64,000 bases of DNA from Planctomycetota bacterium (lineage in GTDB: Bacteria; Planctomycetota; Phycisphaerae; Sedimentisphaerales; Anaerobacaceae): contig JAUWIG010000001.1 in NCBI GenBank assembly GCA_030605475.1, positions 1 through 64,000 of the forward strand, written 5' to 3'. The notes beneath the pieces were generated by a model. That model did not search any database and was not told the origin of the DNA. It saw only the letters and a list, made by a program, of their open reading frames with translations. Below are positions 25,035 through 32,800 of this stretch, one piece after another (position 1 is the stretch's first letter; each line of letters opens with the position of its first letter). The position numbers were made by a program, and so were the translations under genes.

Positions 25035-25667
25035 TTAATCCAGAATCAGGCGCAGAGTCTGTTCGATAATGATCATCCTGTCCTTCGTCTGACTGTCGAG
25101 CATCTGTCTGGTACGCCCCATCAAGGCTGATACATTAGGATCGGATGGTGCGTAGTTCTTGTCTAGGCACTTGTCCCAGAAAATGTCAAGGGTATCAGTG
25201 CTTTGTTCCAAACTCTTTTTGAAATCCTGCAAGAAGAGTTTCTCAATGCTGTTTCGTGTTCTCTCATCGAGTCCGACGATTTTGAGATCTTCGCAGATTT
25301 CGTCAAACCAGAACCAAGCGCTTCTGTCGAAATCAAGATAGAGCTGTTCCATTTTGGCGCGGAGGCCTCGTTGGGCCTCAGGAATATCGGTTATGTGCGG
25401 CGCTACAATGTTCTTCTTGTGGTACAGTTTGAGGGTTGTCAGCAAAGCGTTGAGGGACGGTTTCACATTAGCATGATACTGAATTATGATTTTAACGACT
25501 CTTCTCTTGGCCGCTTGACGTCCCACAATATCACTGATGTGTGGAATCAATACACTAGTGGCGAGCGACATGAAAGCGACTGTAAGAAGCGCAACGACCG
25601 CGGGATGACGTAACCAACCCTGACGTGGTGATCTTGTTTCAGTTGTCACCTGGATATTCTTTCTCAT
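25035..25667 (-). CDS. Single-pass membrane protein, unknown
   Basis: 210 residues from ATG 25667 (a TTG lies three codons upstream). One N-terminal helix (VVALLTVAFMSLATSVLIP, about residues 24-42) is followed by a helical, charged soluble region of about 160 residues. No family is recognised. It follows the two fibronectin genes on the same strand and may be co-transcribed with them. Confidence 0.7.
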   Translation of the reverse strand: MRKNIQVTTETRSPRQGWLRHPAVVALLTVAFMSLATSVLIPHISDIVGRQAAKRRVVKIIIQYHANVKPSLNALLTTLKLYHKKNIVAPHITDIPEAQRGLRAKMEQLYLDFDRSAWFWFDEICEDLKIVGLDERTRNSIEKLFLQDFKKSLEQSTDTLDIFWDKCLDKNYAPSDPNVSALMGRTRQMLDSQTKDRMIIIEQTLRLILD

Positions 25668-25702
25668 GGCCAACAATGATTATACAGTCTGCACAAACCC
25701 GT

Positions 25703-26323
25703 TTACAGCACAACAGCGACCGTGTTAGATGGTGGGCTTTCGCCACCGATGTTGATGGCCTTGATGCGGTATTCAAGCTGCACACCTCGCGGCTGGTTCA
25801 TTATAGTAGATTCGCTTTCGATTGCAATACTCACCTGCCGCCAATTGCCGAACTCGTCGCCTTCCGGTTGCTCGCGCCTCTCGATAATGTAAGTACGCAC
25901 CTGACCGCCGGAACCACGAGCGGGGGCTTTCCAATCCAAAAGAACCGTACCAGCGCCCTGAATAACCGCATCAAGATTGCACGGCTGGCCGGGAGGGTCG
26001 GCGGGGGTTGGTGGCGCTTTCGGCCCCCAGCCGATATATTGAAGCTTATCAGGTTCGCCTGCTACATCGACTTGCGATTTCTTCAGGCATTTTTTCATTA
26101 GCTCCCGCAGCGTACCTAAGCTGGCATTCTTGCTATCGGTGGCCAGCTTCATCTGGCTGTGGGCTTCAATTTGGCCTTTTCTGGCATTGGCATAAACGAT
26201 GCGTTTGACGTGCAATAATATCCAGTTGATGCTGGAGAAATCGGCCCCGTGAGACCGGTAACCGGCGATCATCTGTCTGGCCAATGCCAGTATGTCCACC
26301 TCTTTGCTCGGTAACCTGGGCAT
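25703..26323 (-). CDS. Fibronectin type III domain protein, copy 2
   Basis: 206 residues. The N-terminal helical region (PSKEVDILALARQMIAGYRS and KLQYIGWGPK) matches its upstream neighbour, and the C-terminal ~95 residues form one FN3 domain (PGQPCNLDAV, YIIERREQP, LEYRIKAINIGGESPPSN). No signal peptide. Such proteins recur in planctomycete genomes with unknown role; FN3 domains often decorate phage tails, and a tail-like module lies nearby. The ATG follows AGGGA at fair spacing. Confidence 0.85.
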   Translation of the reverse strand: MPRLPSKEVDILALARQMIAGYRSHGADFSSINWILLHVKRIVYANARKGQIEAHSQMKLATDSKNASLGTLRELMKKCLKKSQVDVAGEPDKLQYIGWGPKAPPTPADPPGQPCNLDAVIQGAGTVLLDWKAPARGSGGQVRTYIIERREQPEGDEFGNWRQVSIAIESESTIMNQPRGVQLEYRIKAINIGGESPPSNTVAVVL

Positions 26324-26419
26324 AAGTCGTCCCTGTCATTAGGTATCGGTGATGAGCGAAGCCAAGAGACTTATGCCCTTGGCTTCACTGCACATCTCGT
26401 ATCTGCTCTCGACTGTCAG

Positions 26420-27055
26420 CTACAGAACAACTGCGGACGTGTTGCTGGGCATACTCTCACCGCCGACATTGGCTGCCTTTACCCGATATTCCATCTGGAT
26501 ACCTCTGGGCTGATCGAGCAGGTTGATTTCGTTATTCAAAGCAGTCCCCTCGATATCCCACGCTCCGAACTCGCCGCCGCCTACGGGTTGCTCGCGTCTT
26601 TCGATGATATAGTTTCTAATGGGGCCGCCTGAGTCGGTGGCGGGGCTGTCCCACGCCAGCCAGAGCATTCCTTGGCCTTCTGCTACGGGATGTAGGTTAG
26701 TGGGCTGGCCGGGCGCTTCTACCGGCTGCGGGTCTTGTCTCGGCCCCCAGCCGATTTGGGCCAGTTTCTCCGGATTTGCGGCCACATCGACCTCCGATAG
26801 TTTTAAATCATTGTTCATAAGCTCTGTCAGGGTATCGAGTGTTACGCTTTTTGTCTGGGTAGAGATTTTGGCCTGTGCTTTGGAATCTAATTGCGACTGC
26901 TTGTCGGCCTGATAGCCGGTGAGTGCCGCCTGCAGGGCAACCAGGTCTGTTAAAGGGTCTATACTGGGAAAATCGGCTGGATGTGCGGTGTAGCCCGCTA
27001 TCATGGCTTCGACTAATGCTACCACTTCTGCTTCTTTTGTTGGAAATGTAGGCAT
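26420..27055 (-). CDS. Fibronectin type III domain protein, copy 1
   Basis: 211 residues, clearly paralogous to the gene just downstream: the same MPxxPxKE start, IGWGPR hinge and FN3 tail (NYIIERREQPVGGGEFGAW, MEYRVKAANVGGESMPSN). ATG 27055 is chosen because AAAGGGGG precedes it; an in-frame start at 27148 would add a basic stretch before this site. The pair looks like a tandem duplication that has diverged. Confidence 0.87.
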   Translation of the reverse strand: MPTFPTKEAEVVALVEAMIAGYTAHPADFPSIDPLTDLVALQAALTGYQADKQSQLDSKAQAKISTQTKSVTLDTLTELMNNDLKLSEVDVAANPEKLAQIGWGPRQDPQPVEAPGQPTNLHPVAEGQGMLWLAWDSPATDSGGPIRNYIIERREQPVGGGEFGAWDIEGTALNNEINLLDQPRGIQMEYRVKAANVGGESMPSNTSAVVL

Positions 27056-27227
27056 TTTAATACCCCCTTTCGAAAAAGTTATACTTTGTTTTTTCCGGCG
27101 GTCTTGTGCCACCCCCGATACATCTTGTTGCCGCCTCTTTCGGAACATTAAGAATTACGGTTTAGGATTTACTTTAAGAGAAGGCCGGATTTTCATACAA
27201 ACAACATCTGTTAACGACGAAAAAGAA

Positions 27228-27248
27228 GCGCCCAGGTTTTCCGGGCGC
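27228..27248 (-). terminator. Hairpin with minus-strand T-rich tail
   Basis: GCGCCC (27228-27233) pairs with GGGCGC (27243-27248), with an inner GG-TTTT-CC. On the minus strand TTCTTTTT follows. It would end a minus-strand transcript coming from the repeat array at 27334-27516, before the FN3 genes. Confidence 0.6.
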
Positions 27249-27333
27249 CGATTGGGCTAAAAGAAAAAAATTTCAATAATAAATAATCATTCATCGATAA
27301 TAAATTGATTATGTCCGGTAACTGCAATTTAAA

Positions 27334-27516
27334 ATGCTTTGTTCAATGCTTCGAATGGTTTATTTGATACTTGATATGCTCCATCCGGCGTCCCAATGTC
27401 TCATCTGATGTTCGAACGGCTTATCCGACATCTCTATGCTCTATCCGACGGACGTATGCTCCATTCGATACTTGGAATGCTCTATATGAAAAGCATATGC
27501 TCCATTTACCCCGCTC
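27334..27516. repeat. Iteron-like array of nine 20/21-bp degenerate repeats
   Basis: Units begin at 27334, 27355, 27376, 27396, 27416, 27436, 27456, 27477 and 27497. The consensus is close to ATGCTCYATYCGATRYYYNN. Unit lengths are 20 or 21 bp, about two helical turns, so one DNA face repeats. The mixed length rules out a coding repeat. It resembles iterons or a cooperative operator array, or a repeat transcript ended by the hairpin at 27228. Confidence 0.75.
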
Positions 27517-27880
27517 ATGCGCCGCGGGGGTTGTTGGTTAATACATATCTAACTTACTTTTCCTCGGCGAGTGCTTAGCCACCGACCTCCATATCGGCAG
27601 CTAAGCCATTATCTCACCGACCTCCACATCAGTGGCTAACCCGTTGGCCCAGCGCAGAGAATTCACGGCCAATCAACATAGCAAGCGTAGAGAAGAGAGT
27701 AGATGTTGATGGGAAAATTAGGTATTTTTTGAATTTTGTTCGGAATCTGTCAGAGTGGTAGGGTTTATTGTGCCGTTTTGGCAGGGGGATAGTCTGCTCG
27801 GAGTTTGCCTATTTTAAAACTCCCATTTGTTTTTAGTGAAAAATGTGGCCTTTTCGTTAAAAACTGCAAATAAGCTTGTT

Positions 27881-27895
27881 TGGCACGGCGTTTGC
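27881..27895 (+). promoter_or_regulatory. Sigma-54 (RpoN) -24/-12 promoter before the defence operon
   Basis: TGGCACGGCGTTTGC matches the sigma-54 consensus TGGCACR, four bases, TTGC at every key base including the GG and GC dinucleotides. It points towards the CD-NTase gene 165 bp downstream. Sigma-54 promoters need an activator ATPase, none of which lies nearby. Confidence 0.75.
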
Positions 27896-28060
27896 GTATA
27901 TTATTGGACATTAAGGACGTCCATCTTGATGATGGATCGTCGGGGCGGGCTTGAGCATATGTCGGAGGCCCAAACTCGTAAATACCGCTTTCCACGTCAG
28001 GCTGGCTTCCGAAGATTAGTTTAAGGAACAATTGTTAATATTTTGAAAAAGGGGTTTAAC

Positions 28061-28933
28061 ATGCCAAGAACAATAAATGAAGGTTTTCGAGACTTCTTAT
28101 CAAAGCTTACGCCGACAGGAACTGAATCCCAAGCTGCTAAACTCCATCGTACTTCGATTGAGCAGTGTTTGAGGACTAATTTTGGTTTATTAAGATTTTT
28201 TAGAACAGGTTCATTTGGGAATGGTACGAGTATATCCGGGTATAGTGATGTAGATTATTTTGCAAGTATTCCAACTAAAAGTTTAAAAGATAACTCGGAC
28301 TCAACTCTCCGAGAAGTTAGAAAAGCTTTAGATAAAAGATTTCCAGATACTGGAGTCAGAGTTAATTCGCCTGCTGTTTTAGTGCCATTTGGAAATAAAA
28401 TTAGTGAATATACAGAAGTTGTGCCTGCTGATTATGTGAAGAAGCAAAAGAGCCTTTATATTTATGATATACCAGATGGAAATGGCAAATGGAAGAAATC
28501 AAGTCCAGATGCACATAATGCCTATGTTGCATATGTAAATAAAAAACTTGGCTTTAAGGTTAAGCCATTGGTGCGATTTTTGAAAGCATGGAAGTATTAT
28601 AGAAATGTTCCAATTTCTTCGTTTTATTTAGAATTACAAGCAACTCGGTATGCATCAACTGAAGAAACGATTGTATACAGCATAGATATCAAAAACTTTT
28701 TAGGTCTTCTGTATAAAAATAACCTATCAAGAATGGTAGACCCAATGGGGATTTCAGGTTATATCTCTCCATGTGTAACCACTGCGCAATATGAGGATAT
28801 TAAATCGAAACTTACCAGTGCCTATGCTCGTGCGATTAAAGCAAGAGAAGCTGAACAAAACGAAAAAATTAAAGATGCATTTTATTGGTGGAATCTTGTT
28901 TTTGATAACAACTTTCCAAATTATTACTACTAA
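28061..28933 (+). CDS. CD-NTase (SMODS-type cyclic oligonucleotide synthase), CBASS
   Basis: 290 residues from ATG 28061, with AAAGGGG ahead of it; an upstream TTG would overlap that site. The polymerase-beta fold active site is GSFGNGTSISGYSDVDYF (Gly50-Ser51, Asp63, Asp65) with a third acidic position in EYTEVVPAD (about 117-124). The C-terminal half holds VKPLVRFLKAWKYY and SSFYLELQA, as in SMODS nucleotidyltransferases. It should make a cyclic nucleotide on phage infection. AT-rich codon use differs from the housekeeping genes, a sign of transfer. No HORMA/TRIP13 or E1/E2 genes are present, so type I-like CBASS. Confidence 0.88.
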   Translation: MPRTINEGFRDFLSKLTPTGTESQAAKLHRTSIEQCLRTNFGLLRFFRTGSFGNGTSISGYSDVDYFASIPTKSLKDNSDSTLREVRKALDKRFPDTGVRVNSPAVLVPFGNKISEYTEVVPADYVKKQKSLYIYDIPDGNGKWKKSSPDAHNAYVAYVNKKLGFKVKPLVRFLKAWKYYRNVPISSFYLELQATRYASTEETIVYSIDIKNFLGLLYKNNLSRMVDPMGISGYISPCVTTAQYEDIKSKLTSAYARAIKAREAEQNEKIKDAFYWWNLVFDNNFPNYYY

Positions 28934-28970
28934 TGAATCAAATCACAGAAAAAGAAAATAGGTCAGAATT

Positions 28971-29765
28971 ATGAGTAGCAATACCGAACAACGCGTAGAC
29001 GAAGTTTCTAAATATTATAAGCCTGTGGATACAGTCAATGTTCTGTTAGCGATTCTTTTTTGGGTTTCTATCTTTTCTGCATTAGTTTTGCTTTATGCAG
29101 AAGCCACGATTCCACCATCTATACAGGAACATATCCAAACAATCTTTATTATTCTAGTAGTAGGCCAAATTGTTCTATCGCTAATTTTAAAGCTTTATTT
29201 AACACCTAAAGCAGAACGCGAGAGGAGAAAACAGCTTCTCTCTGATGCATTTGGAGTAGCCCTTTCTAACAATGAAACCTCATTGTATTACAATAACGCT
29301 TATTCTGCATCGCTGCTTCGCCTTGGAGCAAACACTATGGAAAATGCGTTTTTTAGCAAAGAGATCGCCAAAGATATGCTCAAATATAAACGCATTATCA
29401 CTGCAATATATCTAATAGCTTGGCTTTTTGCTGTTATCAATCGAGATAGCGACCTAGCAATCATAACTTGGGCGACTCAAATTATTTTCTCAGGACAAGT
29501 AATGGCTCAATGGGTGACAATGGAAACACTTCGTTTTAGGTGCAATCAAACTTATGAGCAGCTTTATGCTCACTTTCTTCATGGTGTTGGAGAGAATACG
29601 CCAGAGGGTATTGCGACCATCCTTGATGCCTTTACAGCTTATGAATCCACAAAAGCTGTAGTGGGAATTAACTTGTCAACAAAGACTTTTGGAAAACTAA
29701 ACGATAATTTGACAAGAGAATGGCATAGAATTAGAACGAAATTGAAAATGGAGCAAGAAAGTTAA
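28971..29765 (+). CDS. Four-helix membrane effector, S-4TM-like
   Basis: 264 residues with two pairs of membrane helices (about 23-45 and 57-79; about 141-158 and 163-182) and soluble segments between and after. This layout and the position right after a CD-NTase match the SMODS-associated four-TM (S-4TM) pore effectors of CBASS. It would permeabilise the inner membrane when the cyclic nucleotide is made. The family assignment rests on topology and context; a SLATT-type two-helix effector is less likely. Confidence 0.78.
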   Translation: MSSNTEQRVDEVSKYYKPVDTVNVLLAILFWVSIFSALVLLYAEATIPPSIQEHIQTIFIILVVGQIVLSLILKLYLTPKAERERRKQLLSDAFGVALSNNETSLYYNNAYSASLLRLGANTMENAFFSKEIAKDMLKYKRIITAIYLIAWLFAVINRDSDLAIITWATQIIFSGQVMAQWVTMETLRFRCNQTYEQLYAHFLHGVGENTPEGIATILDAFTAYESTKAVVGINLSTKTFGKLNDNLTREWHRIRTKLKMEQES

Positions 29766-29879
29766 ACAAAGAAGTAAACGAAAAAAGAATCCGCGGAAAA
29801 ACAAGGGGGGAAAGAAGCGCAGATAACCCTCGAATTTCATTATTAGATGTTTTTGAGTGCTAAAAGTGGAGATATAATA

Positions 29880-30452
29880 ATGTGCCAATATAATGATTTA
29901 GTTAAGTATATGTTTAATGAAGCGAAGAAAACTAAGCATAAGGTATTCCTTAGTTTCTACCACGGAGATGATGAGTATTATAAAGAGCAATTTGAAAAGA
30001 GTTTTGGGCATCTATTTATTATCAAATCTGTTCAGGAGGGTGATATAGACAGCGATAACAGTGATGAATATATCAAAAGACTTATTCAGGAAGATTATAT
30101 CTCTGACAGTTCAGTCTTGATGGTGCTTGTTGGCCCGAATACTAGAGGTAGAAAACATGTTGACTGGGAAATATCCGCTGCGTTAAATAAAAAGGTAGGT
30201 GGTTATTCTGGTTTAATGGGTATCTTGTTGCCGGAATTTCCACTGACTAGAGAGGGAAAATATTTCTACGAGGATTTACCTCCAAGATTAAGCGATAATG
30301 TAAAATCAGGTTATAGCAAAACCTACTTATGGTCCGACGCTTGCTCTTCAAACGAAAGAGTTAAGGAGATTGTCGAGGAGGCCTTTAATGCCAGAACAGA
30401 CAAATCTGGTTTGATTGATAATTCAAGGACACAAAAACAAAGAAACTCATAG
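29880..30452 (+). CDS. TIR-like protein, ThsB/DUF1863 (MTH538) family
   Basis: 190 residues from ATG 29880, preceded by GTGGAG; the frame is open from 29847. The core is HKVFLSFYHGDDEYYKEQF, DIDSDNSDEYIKRLIQEDYI, VLMVLVGPNTRGRKHVDWEI. This is the flavodoxin-like TIR fold used in Thoeris ThsB and related antiviral proteins, which make NAD-derived signals or degrade NAD. No ThsA (SIR2 or SLOG) partner is seen, so it may be a second effector or sensor of the CBASS unit. Confidence 0.82.
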   Translation: MCQYNDLVKYMFNEAKKTKHKVFLSFYHGDDEYYKEQFEKSFGHLFIIKSVQEGDIDSDNSDEYIKRLIQEDYISDSSVLMVLVGPNTRGRKHVDWEISAALNKKVGGYSGLMGILLPEFPLTREGKYFYEDLPPRLSDNVKSGYSKTYLWSDACSSNERVKEIVEEAFNARTDKSGLIDNSRTQKQRNS

Positions 30453-30471
30453 ATTTGGTAAAAGCGCTATT

Positions 30472-30942
30472 ATGAACCTCAAAAATTTGTTTGAAAAATG
30501 GGGATTAGAAAAGTTAAAAGTAAAAACTCCTATTCTGGATTTGGAGTGGGTCCCAAATGATCCTGATAAAAATGCTGCTTGGGAACTTTACATTGAACTT
30601 TTAACAAGGATTACAACACAAAGGCTTCCAGAAGAACATGGTGACGAAAAAACAGCACTAGACAGTGTTTTCAGCCTTTTTAAGACAACACGCGAAGTAC
30701 TAAAAAGAAATGGCAGGGAGTGTGTCCAATTCACAAGAATTGCTGTGATTGTTCTAAATCAGATTGTCAGGCCTTTTACAGCAAAATGGCATGGGATGAG
30801 CTTAGAAGGCGCATTTGATGACAAGGAGAAATGTAAAACATTCCGACTTGAATTGATAGAGCTTCAAAATGATTTGCTCAATTACACAAAAATGTTATCT
30901 GATATGGCCGAGGTTGAAGATTTGACAGAGCTGGAGGAATAA
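30472..30942 (+). CDS. Helical protein of unknown function in the defence operon
   Basis: 156 residues from ATG 30472 (frame open from 30415, overlapping the TIR gene). All-helical, with conserved-looking stretches WELYIELLTRITTQRL, GDEKTALDSVFSLF and IVLNQIVRPFTAKWHG. I recall similar proteins beside TIR and nuclease genes, but no named domain. It ends one base into the next ATG, so it is probably co-produced with the nuclease, perhaps as an adaptor or antitoxin-like partner. Confidence 0.75.
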   Translation: MNLKNLFEKWGLEKLKVKTPILDLEWVPNDPDKNAAWELYIELLTRITTQRLPEEHGDEKTALDSVFSLFKTTREVLKRNGRECVQFTRIAVIVLNQIVRPFTAKWHGMSLEGAFDDKEKCKTFRLELIELQNDLLNYTKMLSDMAEVEDLTELEE

Positions 30943-31718
30943 TGGACAAACAAAAAGCTATCGAAAAATTGGAACGGTTGATACAGAAAGGCTCTGAAGT
31001 ACTCAGGACGCATAGGCCTAATTCACCAGGTGTTATTGGCTTCCCTACTTTGGACTCTGGTGCCTTCAATGCTTGGCAAACCCAATGTCTAAGTTTTCTT
31101 GAATCAACTCTTCCCCCGAATAGCTCATATGTAAGGACTTTTCGCGAGAAGGTAAAGCTAGGCTATCAAGGTACAGTCAAAACTGGCATGGGCATTTTGG
31201 AGTCAGTCAAGGAAGATTTTGAGGTGGGCGATATTGGCTCAGAAGAGCCAGTATACAATCCACTTGCCCTCATTAGTTCTATATGTGATCGATTTCATCT
31301 TGTCGCACGGCAGTTGAAGGGTCGCCATGATAATCGGCAAACACTGCTTGTTGAAGACGAATATGATGTGCAGGATTTATTACACGCATTGTTGACACTG
31401 TACTTTGATGATATCAGGCCAGAAGAATGGACGCCGAGCTATGCCGGTGGTTGTTCAAGGATGGATTTTCTCTTGAAACAAGAACAAATTGTTATCGAAG
31501 TTAAGAAAACACGTAAGGCACTTGGGGCTAAAGAAGTTGGGGAACAGTTGATAATCGATATTGACAAATACAAAGAGCATCCAGATTGTAAAACGCTTTT
31601 ATGTTTTGTATATGACCCCGAAGGCTGGATTGCCAATCCAAGAGGAATAGAAAACGACCTCAATAGAGATGATGGCGAGCTAACCGTGAAAGTATTAATA
31701 ACCCCAACAGGTTTATGA
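30942..31718 (+). CDS. DpnII/MboI-type restriction-fold nuclease effector
   Basis: 258 residues. Residues 1-120 are a helical sensor-like part. Residues about 145-245 match the REase_DpnII-MboI PD-(D/E)XK domain: LLVEDEYDVQDLLHALLTLYF, then SRMDFLLKQEQIVIEVKKT with the D, E and K of the active site, then KEHPDCKTLLCFVYDPEG. No methyltransferase partner is present, so it is more likely a conditionally activated DNase than a restriction enzyme. Confidence 0.83.
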   Translation: MDKQKAIEKLERLIQKGSEVLRTHRPNSPGVIGFPTLDSGAFNAWQTQCLSFLESTLPPNSSYVRTFREKVKLGYQGTVKTGMGILESVKEDFEVGDIGSEEPVYNPLALISSICDRFHLVARQLKGRHDNRQTLLVEDEYDVQDLLHALLTLYFDDIRPEEWTPSYAGGCSRMDFLLKQEQIVIEVKKTRKALGAKEVGEQLIIDIDKYKEHPDCKTLLCFVYDPEGWIANPRGIENDLNRDDGELTVKVLITPTGL

Positions 31719-31750
31719 CAAGAGCATCTCTTCGAATTTCATTTTTTTAA

Positions 31751-31813
31751 CCCCAACTCTCTCGAACTCAGCTTGTCCAAAGATGTTTGTCCATCGCGTT
31801 CTGGCGAGGCACC
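31751..31813 (+). repeat. ~62-bp hairpin-prone repeat, copy B
   Basis: Starts AACTCTCTCGAACTCAGC and ends CTGGCGAGGCACC, matching copies A and C at both ends, with a diverged middle. It begins about 33 bp after the nuclease stop codon and is followed by CCGTTAGCTGG. Confidence 0.65.
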
Positions 31814-31872
31814 TCCGTTAGCTGGTTTGTAATTATACGGGTTCTGGACGATATTCCAATAGTTTTTTTAAC

Positions 31873-31922
31873 AAAAAAACCGAGGACGCGGGTGTGGAGG
31901 AGAAGGTTCTCACGCCCTCGGT
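31873..31922 (-). terminator. Intrinsic terminator read on the minus strand
   Basis: ACCGAGG (31879-31885) pairs with CCTCGGT (31916-31922) at the base of a larger hairpin. On the minus strand seven T residues follow (31879-31873). It implies a minus-strand transcript from about 32 kb with no clear gene. Confidence 0.6.
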
Positions 31923-32031
31923 GTTAATATAGACCATCCCTGGCAAACCAACTCCTACTGTTATAATGCCGTCACTAACCTGCCAAATGTTGATTACAAA
32001 ATGCCGGTTTTACTCCATTCACGAATTGAAA

Positions 32032-32093
32032 GGCAACTCTCTCGCCCTAAGCTGCGACCACGTCAGCTAACCGAAAGCGTGCTGCGAGGCGGG
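32032..32093 (+). repeat. ~62-bp hairpin-prone repeat, copy C
   Basis: AACTCTCTCGCCCTAAGC at the start, GCGTGCTGCGAGGCGGG at the end. About 85% like copy A by eye, including CAGCTAACC in the middle. It overlaps the open frame just before the tail-protein start at 32102. Confidence 0.7.
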
Positions 32094-32101
32094 CGAATGA
32101 T

Positions 32102-32734
32102 TTGAGAGTCTACGACGAGGGGTGGCTGGATGTTGGTGTAAAGAGCGGTAAGTTCTGGATGGGAACAGAACTGGTCAACTATAACGGCTCCTCTGGCAAT
32201 ACCCTGGCGGACGATAAAGAAAATATTTATGTCTATCTGGATTCGGCAGGTGTACTCGTCACCAATGAGTACAGCGGCTTCCCAAATATGGCAACTACGC
32301 CTCATATCCGATTAGCGACTGTGACTACATCAGATGGTGATATCGATTCGATAATCGACTGCCGTGCAGGCCATAATGTTGTGATGCCTTACGGAGCAGG
32401 TGGTCTTAAACAAATAATCGAGGCGCATACCAGCGATGACACACTTACGGCAGCAGAATCCGGCAGTGCTCACAGCAACCTTGGCGCGACGAGTACAATT
32501 ACACTTACGCTGCCCGCATCGGCGCCGGAAGGGACGGTATTTACCTTTGCAGTTCAAGCAGCGCAGGAATTTCGCATCGACCCAGGTACGGCGACAATCA
32601 GAGATGACAGTGGCCAAACAGCTGATAAATACAAAGCGGCAGATGCCATCGGTGAATGTCTTACGGTCGTGGCTGATTCAAACGGAGATTGGGCGACAAT
32701 AGCCAAGAACGGAACCTGGACAGAGGAAGCGTAA
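32102..32734 (+). CDS. Phage tail-fibre-like protein, possibly 5'-truncated
   Basis: 210 residues from a TTG start; the frame is open upstream only to about 32051, where copy C of the repeat lies, so the original N-terminus may be lost. The N-terminal part (VYDEGWLDVGVKSGKFWMG, IDSIIDCRAGHNVV) resembles tail-associated repeats. The C-terminal ~80 residues (ITLTLPASAPEGTVFTFAVQ to GTWTEEA) recur in the next gene. No signal peptide. Confidence 0.65.
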   Translation: MRVYDEGWLDVGVKSGKFWMGTELVNYNGSSGNTLADDKENIYVYLDSAGVLVTNEYSGFPNMATTPHIRLATVTTSDGDIDSIIDCRAGHNVVMPYGAGGLKQIIEAHTSDDTLTAAESGSAHSNLGATSTITLTLPASAPEGTVFTFAVQAAQEFRIDPGTATIRDDSGQTADKYKAADAIGECLTVVADSNGDWATIAKNGTWTEEA

Positions 32735-32800
32735 ATGAAATTGACACAGCAACTCGAGAATATTTTGAAAATGGACAAACGTAAGGTGAATTTATGTTAA
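32735..32800 (+). CDS. 21-codon coupling ORF between tail genes
   Basis: An ATG directly after the preceding TAA reads MKLTQQLENILKMDKRKVNL and stops 7 bp inside the next gene. It may only couple translation of the two genes. No family; low confidence that the peptide matters. Confidence 0.25.
   Translation: MKLTQQLENILKMDKRKVNLC

Larger units (their letters stand above)
27056..28060. other. About 1 kb without a gene, rich in repeats and signals
   Basis: Between the FN3 genes and the defence operon. It holds the minus-strand terminator, the 20-bp array, a pair of ACCGACCTCCAYATC repeats (about 27581-27595 and 27617-27631) in CTTAGC/GCTAAG-type hairpins, the sigma-54 promoter and a structured leader with GGAC/GTCC and CCATC/GATGG stems (about 27905-27935). 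Short frames inside are not credible. Confidence 0.6.
31719..32101. other. 383-bp gap with two copies of the ~62-bp repeat and a terminator
   Basis: Between the nuclease gene and the tail module. Contains copy B, a minus-strand terminator and copy C. A minus-strand frame over the terminator starting MVYINTEGVRTF is Ser/Thr/Pro-rich and not convincing. Confidence 0.5.

Noticed and set aside
27334-27516. CRISPR array
   Set aside because: Units are contiguous 20/21-bp degenerate repeats without spacers, and no cas genes are present.
28061-30452. Complete Thoeris system
   Set aside because: Only a ThsB/TIR-like protein is present; no SIR2- or SLOG-containing ThsA is encoded nearby.
30942-31718. 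Classical restriction-modification system
   Set aside because: The nuclease domain is DpnII/MboI-like but no DNA methyltransferase is adjacent; the nearest methyltransferase-like gene (37876) is in another unit and lacks a recognisable DNA-methylase motif.
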